From: Luteibacter sp. UNC138MFCol5.1
GTDB taxonomy: Bacteria; Pseudomonadota; Gammaproteobacteria; Xanthomonadales; Rhodanobacteraceae
NCBI RefSeq assembly: GCF_900110505.1
Contig: NZ_FODZ01000005.1
Span: 1 to 64,000 of the forward strand
DNA length: 64,000 bases
Direction of reading: 5' to 3'
Shown here: positions 29,362 to 38,027 of the stretch, piece by piece
How positions within the stretch are numbered: position 1 is the first letter of the stretch
Layout: the number at the start of each line of letters is the position of its first letter
Translations under genes and position numbers: made by a program
Notes under the pieces: model-generated
The model's input: the letters and a program-made list of their open reading frames with translations, nothing else
Databases searched by the model: none
What the model was told of the DNA's origin: nothing

Positions 29362-30384
29362 TCATCCGCGGCCCAGCAGGGCGCGCAGATCGATGATCGC
29401 GGCGTTCGCGCGCGACACGTAATTGGCCATCACCAGCGAGTGGTTCGCGAAGAACCCGAACGGCGAGCCGTTCAGCACCACCGGGCTGCCGAGCGATTTC
29501 TGCGATTCCTCCAGCTCGCGGATGACCTGCTGCAGGCTGGCATCGGCGTTCTTGCTGCGCAGGATCGGCGCGAAGTCGTGGCGGATCGCCTTGAGCTGCT
29601 CCAGCAGCGTCCAGGTGTAACCGCGCGCCTCGTAGAAGTTGTCGTCGATCCGGTTCCACGGCGTCTTGACGAAGACGGCCTTGGCCGGCCCCGCCGCGGC
29701 GGGCGCGTCGGCGTTCGGCGCGGCGTCGACGCGAAGCTGGCCCACGCTCGCCGAAAGACGCTGCGACAGCGACCCGAGGCGCGCCGAGACGGTCTGCAGG
29801 TAATCGGCGAGGTTGTCGGCGCGCGCGTAGAAATGGGCGTTGGCGTCGGGCGCGTCGGAAAGGCGGGCGAGATAGTCCTCGAGGTCGTCCACCGCCTTGC
29901 CGTACTGCGATTCCGAGCTTGGCAGCAGCCAGCGGTCGTTCGGGCTGTTGAGCAGCGGGTCGGCCTCGCCCAGCGACTTGTCTTCCGTCGATTGCGTCTG
30001 CGAGCGGCTGAAGTCGTTGCGCAGGGCGCGAACCAGATCGCGCGATGCCGTGAGCGAGCCGAATTCCCAGTTCGGGACGTTGTCCATGAAGACGCCCGGC
30101 GGCAGCTTGTCGTTGCTGAGGTAGCCGCCGCGCTTGTCGAGCAGCGTGTCCACCGAACGGATCAGCGTATAGGTGGTGACCGCGCCGGTGCTCATCGGCC
30201 GGTCGATCTCCTTCATGTGCGCGGTGGTCACGGCCACCGGATCGAACTGCTCCGGTTCCTTGTCCCACCACCACATGAGGATCAGCACGAGCAGGATGAG
30301 CACGGCGATCGGCAGCGCGATCGCGATGCTCAGGGGCTTGCGCCGGCGGCGGGCGGCCGGCGGTGGAGTGGCGGTCGCATTCAT
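29362..30384 (-). CDS. DUF2333 family membrane protein
   Basis: A 340-residue protein with a basic N-terminus and one membrane anchor (about residues 18-38, SIAIALPIAVLILLVLILMW), followed by a mostly helical periplasmic part. DRPMSTGAVTTYTLIRSVDTLL, GGYLSNDKLPPGVFMDN, and near the C-terminus FFANHSLVMANYVSRANAAI are DUF2333 blocks. The function is unknown. AAGGAC precedes the ATG. It is 59 nt downstream of the ferritin-like gene on the same strand and could share its transcript. Confidence 0.88.
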   Translation of the reverse strand: MNATATPPPAARRRRKPLSIAIALPIAVLILLVLILMWWWDKEPEQFDPVAVTTAHMKEIDRPMSTGAVTTYTLIRSVDTLLDKRGGYLSNDKLPPGVFMDNVPNWEFGSLTASRDLVRALRNDFSRSQTQSTEDKSLGEADPLLNSPNDRWLLPSSESQYGKAVDDLEDYLARLSDAPDANAHFYARADNLADYLQTVSARLGSLSQRLSASVGQLRVDAAPNADAPAAAGPAKAVFVKTPWNRIDDNFYEARGYTWTLLEQLKAIRHDFAPILRSKNADASLQQVIRELEESQKSLGSPVVLNGSPFGFFANHSLVMANYVSRANAAIIDLRALLGRG

Positions 30385-30443
30385 GAGGGGTGTCCTTGTC
30401 GTCGTGAACGTTCGCCTAGCTTAACCGCCCGCCCCTTAACGGG

Positions 30444-31013
30444 TCAGTGCGCGCCAGGCGCGCCGTCACCCTTCGCACCGAGGTTTTCCAGCAGCGTCGC
30501 CATGTCCTCGGCGTGTTCCTCCTCCTGCGCGAGGATGTCTTCCATGATGCGCCGCGTCGTCGGGTCGTCGTCGCCGATGTACTGGACGATCTCGCGGTAG
30601 CTGTCGATGGCGATGCGCTCCGCCACGAGGTCTTCCTTGATCATGTCGACGAGCGTCACGCCCTCGACGTAATCGGCGTGGCTGCGCGAGAGCAGGCCTT
30701 CCGGATTGAAGTTCGGCGTGCCGTCGAGCTGCGTGATGCGTTCGGCGATGCGGTCGGCATGCGCCTGTTCCTCGTTGGCGTGCTCGAGGAACTCGGCCTT
30801 GACGCTCTGCGAGTGGATGCCGGGCGCCATGTAGTAGTGGTACTTGTAGCGCAGCACGCAGACGATCTCCGTGGCGAGCGCTTCGTTGAGCAGTTTGATC
30901 ACCGTCTCGCGATCCGCACGGTAGCCCGACGTCACCGCGCCGTTGTCGATGTGCTCGCGGGCGCGCTTGCGGATGTTCTCGATGTCGCTGACGAAGGGCT
31001 TCACGCTGGACAT
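30444..31013 (-). CDS. ferritin-like / bacterioferritin-type diiron protein
   Basis: A 189-residue four-helix protein. Diiron ligands are in helices LNEALATEIVCVLRYKYHYY, FLEHANEEQAHADRIAERI, DMIKEDLVAERIAIDSYREI and ILAQEEEHAEDMATLLENL, that is paired E and ExxH motifs. It probably oxidises and stores iron or protects DNA from peroxide; the divergence from classical Bfr leaves the exact role open. AGGAG lies 8 nt before ATG 31013. There is no Fur box I can point to in the 191-nt upstream gap, which otherwise holds the terminator-like hairpin of the TetR gene (31179-31198). Confidence 0.85.
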   Translation of the reverse strand: MSSVKPFVSDIENIRKRAREHIDNGAVTSGYRADRETVIKLLNEALATEIVCVLRYKYHYYMAPGIHSQSVKAEFLEHANEEQAHADRIAERITQLDGTPNFNPEGLLSRSHADYVEGVTLVDMIKEDLVAERIAIDSYREIVQYIGDDDPTTRRIMEDILAQEEEHAEDMATLLENLGAKGDGAPGAH

Positions 31014-31205
31014 GGCCTGGTCTCCTGGGAGAGTGGGAATGATCGGCCAGACGTTAGGGCGCTTCCTGGAAAGACTGGGTGAAGGCGCGGGCATCCACAT
31101 CGCCCGACGCGCGTGGATGGCTGCCATGGCGAGATGGGCGCCGTCGTGCGGCAGCTCGACGGCCGAACCCATGCGGTCCGGCGGACGACCGTCCGCCGAG
31201 CGGGA

Positions 31206-31871
31206 TCAGACGCTCACGTGGCGCGGCGAGTACGCGCGCATGAACATGTCGACGGCGGCCAGCGCATTGGCCTTGACCTCTTCGCCAAACTGCACGGCGC
31301 AATCCTCGCAGCCGAACAGGCGGCGGATCAGCAGGTCGCCCTTGAGCAGCGCGAGGAACTGCGTGGTCGCACGAGACGGATCGGGAATGTCGAGCTGCCC
31401 GCGCGCCGCCGCGCCCTCCAGCAGGCGCTGCATCAGCTTGTGCATGCGGACGGGACCTTCTTCCCACACGAGCCGACCGAAGCGCGGATTGCCTCCCGAC
31501 TGGCAGTCGGAAAGGATCGCGCGGAACGTGCCGACCGATTCGGTGTTGGTCTCCATCGCGGCATGACGGCTGGCGATGTTGGTCAGCGTGACGCGGATGT
31601 CGGCGCCCGGGCTGAAATCGAACAGGTCGTCGGGCAGGCGCTCCTGCACGTGGGCGCGGATCACCTCGCGGAAGAGGTTGTCCTTGTCGCCGAAGTGGCT
31701 GTAAACGGTGAGCTTGGACACGCTGGCGGCGGCGGCCACGGCGTCCATGCTGGTGCCGGCGAACCCGCCCTGGGTGAACAGCGCTTTCGCGGCATCGAGG
31801 ATGGCCGCGCGCTTCTCCATGTCCTTGGGACGGCCCGGGCCCTGGGCCTTGAGTTTCGGGCTGGCGTTCAT
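31206..31871 (-). CDS. TetR/AcrR family transcriptional regulator
   Basis: A 221-residue repressor-type regulator. Residues about 18-65 are the TetR helix-turn-helix (RAAILDAAKALFTQGGFAGT, VSKLTVYSHFGDKDNLF); the rest is a ligand-binding helical domain of the AcrR C-terminal type (FRAILSDCQSGGNPRFGRLVWEEGP). GAAGGTG precedes the ATG. The gene reads away from pcm-tolC (about 360 nt between starts), so tolC-linked efflux is a reasonable but unproven target. A CGGCGGAC/GTCCGCCG hairpin (31179-31198) follows the stop. Confidence 0.93.
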   Translation of the reverse strand: MNASPKLKAQGPGRPKDMEKRAAILDAAKALFTQGGFAGTSMDAVAAAASVSKLTVYSHFGDKDNLFREVIRAHVQERLPDDLFDFSPGADIRVTLTNIASRHAAMETNTESVGTFRAILSDCQSGGNPRFGRLVWEEGPVRMHKLMQRLLEGAAARGQLDIPDPSRATTQFLALLKGDLLIRRLFGCEDCAVQFGEEVKANALAAVDMFMRAYSPRHVSV

Positions 31872-31904
31872 GGCTGCACCTTCACAAACTAAGATTATGA
31901 CTTT

Positions 31905-31932
31905 ATTATACGCAGCGGTTCAGTTATTTCCA
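31905..31932 (-). promoter_or_regulatory. promoter of the TetR gene
   Basis: On the reverse strand a consensus TATAAT -10 (31905-31910) lies 16 nt from a TGGAAA -35 (31927-31932). The surrounding 60 nt are unusually AT-rich, and AGTCATAATCTTAG just downstream of the -10 is a plausible autoregulatory operator region. Confidence 0.55.
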
Positions 31933-32233
31933 GCACGTCGCGGTTGGCATCGCGAGGGCCGTAACAACAAGAGTGCCGCCGTCCTTCTACCTTAGAATGC
32001 AAGGTGGGGGCGCTCCGGCGGTTCCCCATGGACGGCAAGGGGCCCGCGCAGCGACCGTTCAGGCGCCAGCGGCCGGCGGCGCGGCAGGAACCATGACTTG
32101 TGTCGGTTCCGTCCGGTGACTTCCGGCACTTCGCCCGGCGGCGACGGCGCAGCAGCCTTGCATCATTGGGAAAACGGGTCCTAACCGCTTATCCTTCCAA
32201 ATCTTTTTGCAGCTTTCGTACGGAATACCAACC

Positions 32234-32893
32234 ATGGCGATGAATTTCGAGCAGGCCCGGCAGAACATGGTCGAGAACCAGGTCCGCCCCGCGGAAGTCC
32301 TCGATTTCGATGTGCTCGATACCCTGAAGGCCGTGCGTCGCGAGGATTTCGTGGCTCCCGAGCATCGCAACGTGGCGTTCGCCGACCTCACGCTGCCCAT
32401 CGGCCATGGCGAAGTGATGATGAAGCCGGTCATCGAGGGGCGGACCCTGCAGGCCGTGGCGCTCAACAAGACCGACGAGGTCCTCGAGATCGGTACCGGC
32501 ACCGGCTACCTGACCGCCTGCCTCGCCCACCTCGCTGGCAAGGTCACCAGCATCGACATGCATGCCGACTTCGTCGAGGCCGCTCGCCAGCGCCTCGCGG
32601 CGGCGGGCATCACCAACGTCACGCTGGCGACGGCCGAGGCCGTCAACGGTTACGACCCGAAGGCCGTTTTCGACGCCATCGTGGTGACCGGCGCCGTCCA
32701 TGCGGTTCCGGAGAAGTTCGTGCGCTGGCTGAAGCCCGGCGGGCGCATGTTCGTGGTGCGCGGCGATTCCCCCGCGCAGACGGCCGTGCTGCTCACCCAC
32801 GAGGGTGACGGCCGCTACCGCGAGGAATCGCTGCTCGAAACGGACCTTCCCTACCTGGCGCATGCCGCGCCGGTGAAGCGCTTCGTGCTCTGA
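32234..32893 (+). CDS. PCMT-family SAM methyltransferase
   Basis: A 219-residue protein of the protein-L-isoaspartate O-methyltransferase family. The SAM site is VLEIGTGTGYLTACLAHLAG; LPIGHGEVMMKPVIEGRTLQ corresponds to the PCMT substrate loop, and VTGAVHAVPEKFVRWLKPGG follows. The loop lacks the usual PIGxGQTIS(Q)P wording, so true isoaspartyl repair is uncertain. It is followed after 34 nt by tolC, an arrangement common in xanthomonads. The 300-nt region between the TetR promoter and this gene contains no other credible gene. Confidence 0.85.
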   Translation: MAMNFEQARQNMVENQVRPAEVLDFDVLDTLKAVRREDFVAPEHRNVAFADLTLPIGHGEVMMKPVIEGRTLQAVALNKTDEVLEIGTGTGYLTACLAHLAGKVTSIDMHADFVEAARQRLAAAGITNVTLATAEAVNGYDPKAVFDAIVVTGAVHAVPEKFVRWLKPGGRMFVVRGDSPAQTAVLLTHEGDGRYREESLLETDLPYLAHAAPVKRFVL

Positions 32894-32927
32894 CCCACCA
32901 GATCCCCATCACACACGAGGCGAAACC

Positions 32928-34304
32928 ATGCGCTTGAAGCTGCTCACCGTCGCGTTGGCATTGGCTGCGATGCCCTTTGCCAGCCATGCGGAAGACCTGC
33001 TGGACGCCTACCGGCAGGCGCGGGCCAACGATCCGACGCTGTCGCAGGCGGATTCCACCCGCCTCGCCACCGGTGAAACGGTGGTGCAGGCCCGTGCCCT
33101 GCTGCTGCCGCAGATCAACGCGCAGCTCGGCCTGAGCCAGACGGACGTCAACGGTCCGAATCGCTCCGCCGGTCAGGACGCCAACGGCAACACCGTCATC
33201 GGACCGGATCTCGGCCACGTCCGCACGCGCACGCAGCAGGCGACGATCAGCCAGAGCGTGCTCGATTTCAGCAAGTACGCCGATCTGAAGGCGGCGAAGT
33301 CGTCGTCGGAGGCGCAGGACGCCACGTACGAAGCGGCACTGCAGCAGCTGGCTACCCGCGTCGCCACCGCGTATTTCCAGGTGCTGACCAACGACGACGC
33401 GCTGACCTTCGCGAAGGCCAACGAGCAGGCGCTCGCCCGCCAGCTCGAACAGGCGCAGCAGCGCTTCGACGTCGGTCTCTCCGCGATCACCGACGTGCAG
33501 GACGCCAAGGCCCAGCACGACACCGCCGTGGCCGCCGTCATCACGGCCGAGAACACGCTGGCCGACTCGCGCGAAGCGCTCACGCAGATCACCGGCAAGC
33601 CGGCGGACAACCTGAAGAAGCTGCGCGAGCAGCTGCCGATGGACGCGCCCTCGCCCAACGATCCGAAGGCGTGGGTCGCCGAAGCGGTCAAGAGCAACCC
33701 GCAGATCATCGCCTCGCAGTACAACGTCGAGTCGAGCGAGCACAGCATTTCCTCCGCGCGGGCCGGCCATCTGCCGACGATCGACGCCACGGCGAGCTAC
33801 GGCAAGTCGACCCAGTGGTACGAGAACGGCGGCAACGGCGCCTCGTCGGCGATCAACCGCCTGAACGGTAACGGCCGTGGCCAGACGACCGTCGGCGTCA
33901 CGCTGAACGTGCCGATCTTCTCCGGCGGCGCCACGCAGTCGCGTGTCCGCCAGTCGATCTACCAGCGCGACGCCGCGCAGGATTCGCTGGAGGCCACCCG
34001 CCGCCAGGTGGTGCGCGACACGCTCAACTACTACCGTTCGGTCGTGGCGGGCATCAGCAAGGTGGAAGCGACCAAGGCGGCCGTGGAGTCCTCCGAGAGC
34101 GCGCGCGACGCCACGCAGGCCGGCTTCGAAGTCGGCACGCGCACGATCGTCGACGTCCTGATCGCCCAGCAGAACCTCACCCAGGCGCTCAGCGACTACT
34201 CGCAGGCCCGCCACCAGTTCATCCTCGACAAGCTGCTGCTGAAGCAGACCGCCGGGACGGTGGACGTGAAGGACCTCGAAGCGATCAACGCGCTGCTGCA
34301 GTAA
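32928..34304 (+). CDS. tolC: TolC family outer membrane channel
   Basis: A 458-residue outer membrane factor with a signal peptide ending ASHA and two related coiled-coil halves. ATAYFQVLTNDDALTFAKAN, QRFDVGLSAITDVQDAKAQ and GFEVGTRTIVDVLIAQQNL are the repeated TolC signatures. It forms the trimeric outer membrane exit duct for tripartite efflux pumps and type I secretion. It follows the PCMT-like gene, probably on the same transcript, and ends at a 17-bp terminator facing waaA. No inner membrane pump is encoded alongside, so it probably serves several systems. Confidence 0.94.
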   Translation: MRLKLLTVALALAAMPFASHAEDLLDAYRQARANDPTLSQADSTRLATGETVVQARALLLPQINAQLGLSQTDVNGPNRSAGQDANGNTVIGPDLGHVRTRTQQATISQSVLDFSKYADLKAAKSSSEAQDATYEAALQQLATRVATAYFQVLTNDDALTFAKANEQALARQLEQAQQRFDVGLSAITDVQDAKAQHDTAVAAVITAENTLADSREALTQITGKPADNLKKLREQLPMDAPSPNDPKAWVAEAVKSNPQIIASQYNVESSEHSISSARAGHLPTIDATASYGKSTQWYENGGNGASSAINRLNGNGRGQTTVGVTLNVPIFSGGATQSRVRQSIYQRDAAQDSLEATRRQVVRDTLNYYRSVVAGISKVEATKAAVESSESARDATQAGFEVGTRTIVDVLIAQQNLTQALSDYSQARHQFILDKLLLKQTAGTVDVKDLEAINALLQ

Positions 34305-34322
34305 TCCGCGGCGAACGGTCGC

Positions 34323-34360
34323 AACGAAGAAGCCCCGGGGAGACCCGGGGCTTCTTCGTT
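34323..34360. terminator. bidirectional terminator between tolC and waaA
   Basis: A perfect 17-bp inverted repeat (34323-34339 with 34344-34360) around a GAGA tetraloop; the core is AAGAAGCCCCGGG and its complement. CTTCTTCGTT on the forward side gives a modest U-rich tail. Confidence 0.8.
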
Positions 34361-34388
34361 GGAGAACGTGCCGACCTCGCGGACGGCG

Positions 34389-35660
34389 TCATTCCTGCAG
34401 CAGGCGGTCCACCAGCTCCATGACCTTGCCGACCGAGCCGCGCTCGCTCTCGAACACCTGACGCGCCGCCGCGCCCATGGCGGCACGCCGCGCGGGGTCG
34501 CGCAGCAGCGACAGCACCTCGGCGCCGAGCTCGCTGCCGTCGGCGACGCGCTGGCCGCCCTTCTCGTCGAGCAGCAGCTGCGTGATCTCTTCGAAGTTGT
34601 ACGTGTAAGGACCCACGAGCACCGGCTTGCCGAACGCGGCCGGTTCCAGCACGTTGTGGCCACCGATCGCGACGAGGCTGCCGCCGACGAAGGCCACGTC
34701 CGCCGCCGCGAAGAAGCGCAACAGCTCGCCCATCGAATCGATGACGAAACACTGCGTGCCGTGTCCCGGCAGCTTGTCGCCGCTGCGCGTCGCGACGTGG
34801 AACCCGAGGCTGCGCACCGATGCCTCGACCGCCTTGAAACGTTCCGGATGCCGCGGCGCGATCAGCAGCAGGGCGTCCGGCAGGCGGCGCATCACCTCGA
34901 GGTGCGCCTCGAGCACGCACATCTCCTCGCCCTCGTGCGTGCTCGCCGCGATCCAGACCGGGCGGCCGTTGCCCCAGGATTCGCGCATCGCGGTGCCGGC
35001 CTCCACGGCCGCGCTCGGTACCGGCATGTCGAACTTCAGGTTGCCCGCGACGGTGAGCTGGCTAGGCTCCGCGCCGAGCAGGCGATAGCGCGCCGCGTCC
35101 GTGCGCGACTGCGCGGCGATGTGGCTCACGCAGCGCAGCGCGCGTTTCACCAGCGAACTCATGCGCGCGTAGCCGCGCAAGGAGCGCTCGGACAGCCGCG
35201 CGTTGGCGATCAGCAGCGGGATGCCGTGGCGACGGCAGGCGAAGTAGAGGTTCGGCCAGATCTCCGTCTCGACGATCACAGCCAGCCGCGGGCGCGTGCT
35301 GCGCAGGAAACGCCGGACCGCGAACGGCAGGTCGTACGGCAGATAGACGCTGTGGACGGTGTCGCCGAAGAGCTGGCGCACGCGCTCCGAGCCCGTGGGC
35401 GTCACCGTGGTCACCAGCATCGGGGCCTGCGGATAGGCCTCCATCAAGGCCTTCACCAGCGGCTCCGCGGCGTTGACCTCGCCCACGGAGACGGCATGGA
35501 CCCAGAGGCAACCGTTGAGCCGCGGCTCGCGGAACCGGCCGAAGCGCTCGCGCCAGCGCACGTGATAGTCGCCGTAGCGCATGCCGCGCGCCATCAGTCG
35601 CAGCATCACCAACGGCGTGAACAGGTACATCGCGAGGTTGTAGAGCAGGCGCAGCAGCAC
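34389..35660 (-). CDS. waaA: 3-deoxy-D-manno-octulosonic acid (Kdo) transferase
   Basis: A 423-residue inner membrane glycosyltransferase that adds Kdo to lipid IVA during LPS assembly. The GTG start at 35660 (LLRLLYNLAMYLFTPLV) has AGGA 5 nt upstream and matches the family's membrane N-terminus. The frame stays open far upstream, but that would overlap lpxL. WVHAVSVGEVNAAEPLVKAL, TTVTPTGSERV, YLPYDLP, AVIVETEIWPNL, AASTHEGEE, APRHPERF and GGSLVAIGGHNVLEPAAFGKP are all present. It is divergent from lpxL. Confidence 0.94.
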   Translation of the reverse strand: MLLRLLYNLAMYLFTPLVMLRLMARGMRYGDYHVRWRERFGRFREPRLNGCLWVHAVSVGEVNAAEPLVKALMEAYPQAPMLVTTVTPTGSERVRQLFGDTVHSVYLPYDLPFAVRRFLRSTRPRLAVIVETEIWPNLYFACRRHGIPLLIANARLSERSLRGYARMSSLVKRALRCVSHIAAQSRTDAARYRLLGAEPSQLTVAGNLKFDMPVPSAAVEAGTAMRESWGNGRPVWIAASTHEGEEMCVLEAHLEVMRRLPDALLLIAPRHPERFKAVEASVRSLGFHVATRSGDKLPGHGTQCFVIDSMGELLRFFAAADVAFVGGSLVAIGGHNVLEPAAFGKPVLVGPYTYNFEEITQLLLDEKGGQRVADGSELGAEVLSLLRDPARRAAMGAAARQVFESERGSVGKVMELVDRLLQE

Positions 35661-35689
35661 GCGGATCCTGGGTTTGCCCGTGACCGCGC

Positions 35690-35716
35690 AGTATAGCCGC
35701 CCCCATTCGCTACAAT
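35690..35716. promoter_or_regulatory. divergent -10 elements between waaA and lpxL
   Basis: The 64-nt gap holds a forward TACAAT (35711-35716) and a reverse TATACT (35690-35695). Neither has a convincing -35, so these are tentative. The short gap implies overlapping control of the two LPS genes. Confidence 0.35.
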
Positions 35717-35724
35717 GACCGGCC

Positions 35725-36651
35725 ATGCCCGGTATGCCCCGCCCCCACCTGACCCGCGCCCTCCTGACGCCCCGCCACTGGCCGGCGTGGCTCGGCGTGG
35801 CCGTCATCTGGTTGATCGCGCGCCTGCCCTTCCGGCTGCTGATGCGGCTGGGACGCCTCGCCGGCCGGCTGGCGCTCCACCTGAACCCCGAACGTCGGCG
35901 GGTCGCCGCGATCAACATCGCGCTGTGCTTCCCGGAGCTCGATCCCGCGGCGCAGAAGGCGCTGGTCCGGGCGAACCTCTGCGACGTCGGCATGATGCTC
36001 GCCGAGTTCGCGCTGGGGTGGATGGGTTCCGACCGCGCGATCGCCAACGTGCCGGTGACCGTCGAGGGGCTGGAGCACCTCGAGGCCGCGCGGGCGGAAG
36101 GCCGGGGCGTGCTGCTGGTCGGCGGCCACTTCTCGCATCTGGAGCTGTGCGCGCGCCTGGTGTCGCAGCGCATCCGCATCTCGGGCATGTACCGGCGCAT
36201 GGATTCCGACGTCTTCGAATTCGCGGTGCTGCGCTCGCGACTGCATTACGCGGCCGCGATGTTCGAGAAGGACGACATCCGCGGGACGGTGAAGTACCTC
36301 AAGTCCGGCGGCACGCTCTGGTACGCGCCCGACCAGGACATGCGCAGCAAGGACAACGTCTTCGTGCCCTTCTTCGGCGTGCCCGCGGCCACGATCACGG
36401 CCACGCACCACCTCGCCCGCCTCTCCGGCGCGGTGGTCATCCCCTTCTACCATCGCCGCCTCCCCGGGGACGCCGGCTACGCGATGCGCCTCGGCGCGCC
36501 GATGACCGACTTCCCGAGCAAGGACGCCGCGCTGGACACCGCGCGCGTGAACGGAGAAATCGAGCAGATGGTCCGCGAAGCACCCGAGCAATACCTCTGG
36601 GTACACAAGCGCTTCAAGACGCGGCCTCCGGGCGCGGCGAAGGTTTACTGA
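35725..36651 (+). CDS. lpxL: Kdo2-lipid IVA acyltransferase
   Basis: A 308-residue LpxL/HtrB-family acyltransferase that adds a secondary acyl chain to lipid A. A membrane segment (about 22-38) is followed by the H-x4-E motif (H135, E140 in GGHFSHLE). MYRRMDSD, YAPDQDMRSKDNVFVPFFGV and YLWVHKRFKTRPPG are family blocks. The chain specificity (LpxL, LpxM or LpxP) cannot be told from sequence alone. It is divergent from waaA, so the two later steps of Kdo2-lipid A synthesis are controlled from one small intergenic region. Confidence 0.9.
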   Translation: MPGMPRPHLTRALLTPRHWPAWLGVAVIWLIARLPFRLLMRLGRLAGRLALHLNPERRRVAAINIALCFPELDPAAQKALVRANLCDVGMMLAEFALGWMGSDRAIANVPVTVEGLEHLEAARAEGRGVLLVGGHFSHLELCARLVSQRIRISGMYRRMDSDVFEFAVLRSRLHYAAAMFEKDDIRGTVKYLKSGGTLWYAPDQDMRSKDNVFVPFFGVPAATITATHHLARLSGAVVIPFYHRRLPGDAGYAMRLGAPMTDFPSKDAALDTARVNGEIEQMVREAPEQYLWVHKRFKTRPPGAAKVY

Positions 36652-36683
36652 GCCGCGGCCATAGGCCGTTCGAGCGTGACCTA

Positions 36684-36718
36684 CCTTCGGGTGGGAGCGC
36701 GCTTGCGCGCGAACGGGC
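36684..36718 (+). repeat. REP-like element, family B
   Basis: CTTCGGGTGGGAGC followed by the palindrome GCGCGCTTGCGCGC. An inverted copy with 26 identical positions lies at 36948-36974; the two bracket a RAYT remnant. Confidence 0.85.
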
Positions 36719-36785
36719 GCCACGATCGCCTGCATAGCCGCAGTGGCGGACCGCTCCCGCACTCAGGAAACTTCACCATCCGTCG

Positions 36786-36950
36786 ATGCGTTACCAGAGC
36801 CGACGACTCAGGCTCGGCAGGTCTTCGGAGCCGGGTCGCGTCTATTTCATTACCATTTGTGCGCGGAACCGGTTGCCGATCTTCGCGGATACCTTGCGCG
36901 CCCGGACGGCATCGCGAATCAGCGACGCTGGCGACACGTGGGGTAGCGGC
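36786..36950 (+). pseudogene. decayed REP-associated tyrosine transposase (RAYT) fragment
   Basis: About 55 residues beginning MRYQSRRLRLGRSSEPGRVY and continuing FITICARNRLPIFAD. The G-x-x-YFxTxxxxNRxPLF pattern is the N-terminus of Y1-type RAYT transposases. The rest (HUH motif, catalytic Tyr, helices) is missing; the frame runs into an inverted family B REP at 36948. It is therefore a remnant, not an active gene. RAYTs are known to mobilise or maintain REPs, and here the fragment still sits between two inverted REPs of one family. Confidence 0.7.
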
Positions 36951-36974
36951 GCGCAAGCGCGCTCCCACCCGAAG
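36948..36974 (-). repeat. REP-like element, family B (inverted copy)
   Basis: The reverse complement carries CTTCGGGTGGGAGC and GCGCGCTTGCGCGC, matching the copy at 36684-36710 perfectly. It truncates the RAYT reading frame. Confidence 0.85.
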
Positions 36975-37097
36975 ACCGTCGCGGTCGTACGTACCTTTCC
37001 ATGGGCTTTCTCGCCCCACAACACCCGCCCAACAGCCCCGACCTTTCGAAAGCCACGCGAAAAAACGACAGCGTAGAACGATGGCCATCGTCACCGG

Positions 37098-38027
37098 ATG
37101 GACCGTTCCGCCATGCAATCGATCTTTCGTTTCGTGCGTTCCCTGCGCGGTCGTACCGGGTGGCACAGCACGCGGTCGCATGCCGTCGGGGCGGTACTGA
37201 CGTATGTCGGACGCAGCGTGTCGCGCTGGCGCGAGCACGACGACTGGCTGGCGTTCCTCGAGTCCACGCCGATGCTCGGCATCGCCGCGATCGACACGGT
37301 GCTGCCGGAGCGCTACCAGCATCGCTACCTGAGCAAGGCATTCACGCGCGAGCGTCGCCTGCGCGCCATACGCGACCACTACGAGTTCGCGCTCGCGCGT
37401 TTCCCACGCCCGTTCTTCCACACGCTCTACCGCGAACGCAAGGTGGTCGCCGGCGAACTCACGCTGCGTGACGGCGGCAGGCTTTCGCTCATCGTGAAGG
37501 CACCGATGCGGCGCAGCCGCGAGGGCGAGCTCAGCCTGTCGCTCACCGACGAGAACGGCCTGCAGATTTCCTACGCCACGATCTCCTTCATCGATGGCGG
37601 CCGCACGATCGCGATCGGTTGTCTCCAGGGTGCGGCGAACAACGCGGGACGCGACGTGGTACGCGACCTGACGCGGCAGTGCCATGGGTTGCGCCCGAAG
37701 AACCTGCTCCTGTCGATGATCCGCGCGCTGGCCGATGCGTTCGACGTCGAGCGCGTGATCGGCATCGGCAATGGCAAGCACGTGTTCGCCGGTATTCCCG
37801 ACAAGGTCAAGGCGGATTACGACGCGTTCTGGATCGAATCCTACGGCGTGCCTGGCGACGATGGATTCTTCGTACTCCCGCCGCGCGACCCGGTGCGTAG
37901 CGCGATGGATGTCGAAAGCAAGCGGCGCAGCGAGTTCCGCCGGCGCGAGGCGCTGCGGCACGAAGCGTGCGAGTTAATCGTCGCCGCGTTCGGCGTCCGG
38001 CGGCCGGCGCTCGCCCTCGCCGCCTGA
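37098..38027 (+). CDS. VirK/YbjX (DUF535) family protein
   Basis: A 309-residue protein of the DUF535 family. RYLSKAFTRERRLRAIRDHY, LTDENGLQISYATISFI, IGCLQGAANNAGRDVVRDLT, GLRPKNLLLSMIRALADAF and KADYDAFWIESYG are the conserved blocks. E. coli YbjX and Shigella/Salmonella VirK belong here and have been linked to outer membrane integrity and peptide resistance; the activity is unknown. The start may be 37098 or ATG 37113, as neither has a good ribosome site. The 3' end overlaps the convergent glycosyltransferase gene by 54 bp. Confidence 0.85.
   Translation: MDRSAMQSIFRFVRSLRGRTGWHSTRSHAVGAVLTYVGRSVSRWREHDDWLAFLESTPMLGIAAIDTVLPERYQHRYLSKAFTRERRLRAIRDHYEFALARFPRPFFHTLYRERKVVAGELTLRDGGRLSLIVKAPMRRSREGELSLSLTDENGLQISYATISFIDGGRTIAIGCLQGAANNAGRDVVRDLTRQCHGLRPKNLLLSMIRALADAFDVERVIGIGNGKHVFAGIPDKVKADYDAFWIESYGVPGDDGFFVLPPRDPVRSAMDVESKRRSEFRRREALRHEACELIVAAFGVRRPALALAA

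Noticed and set aside
34389-36200. waaA extended upstream to 36200
   Set aside because: The extension would run antisense through lpxL and lacks similarity; the GTG at 35660 has a ribosome site and the correct N-terminus.
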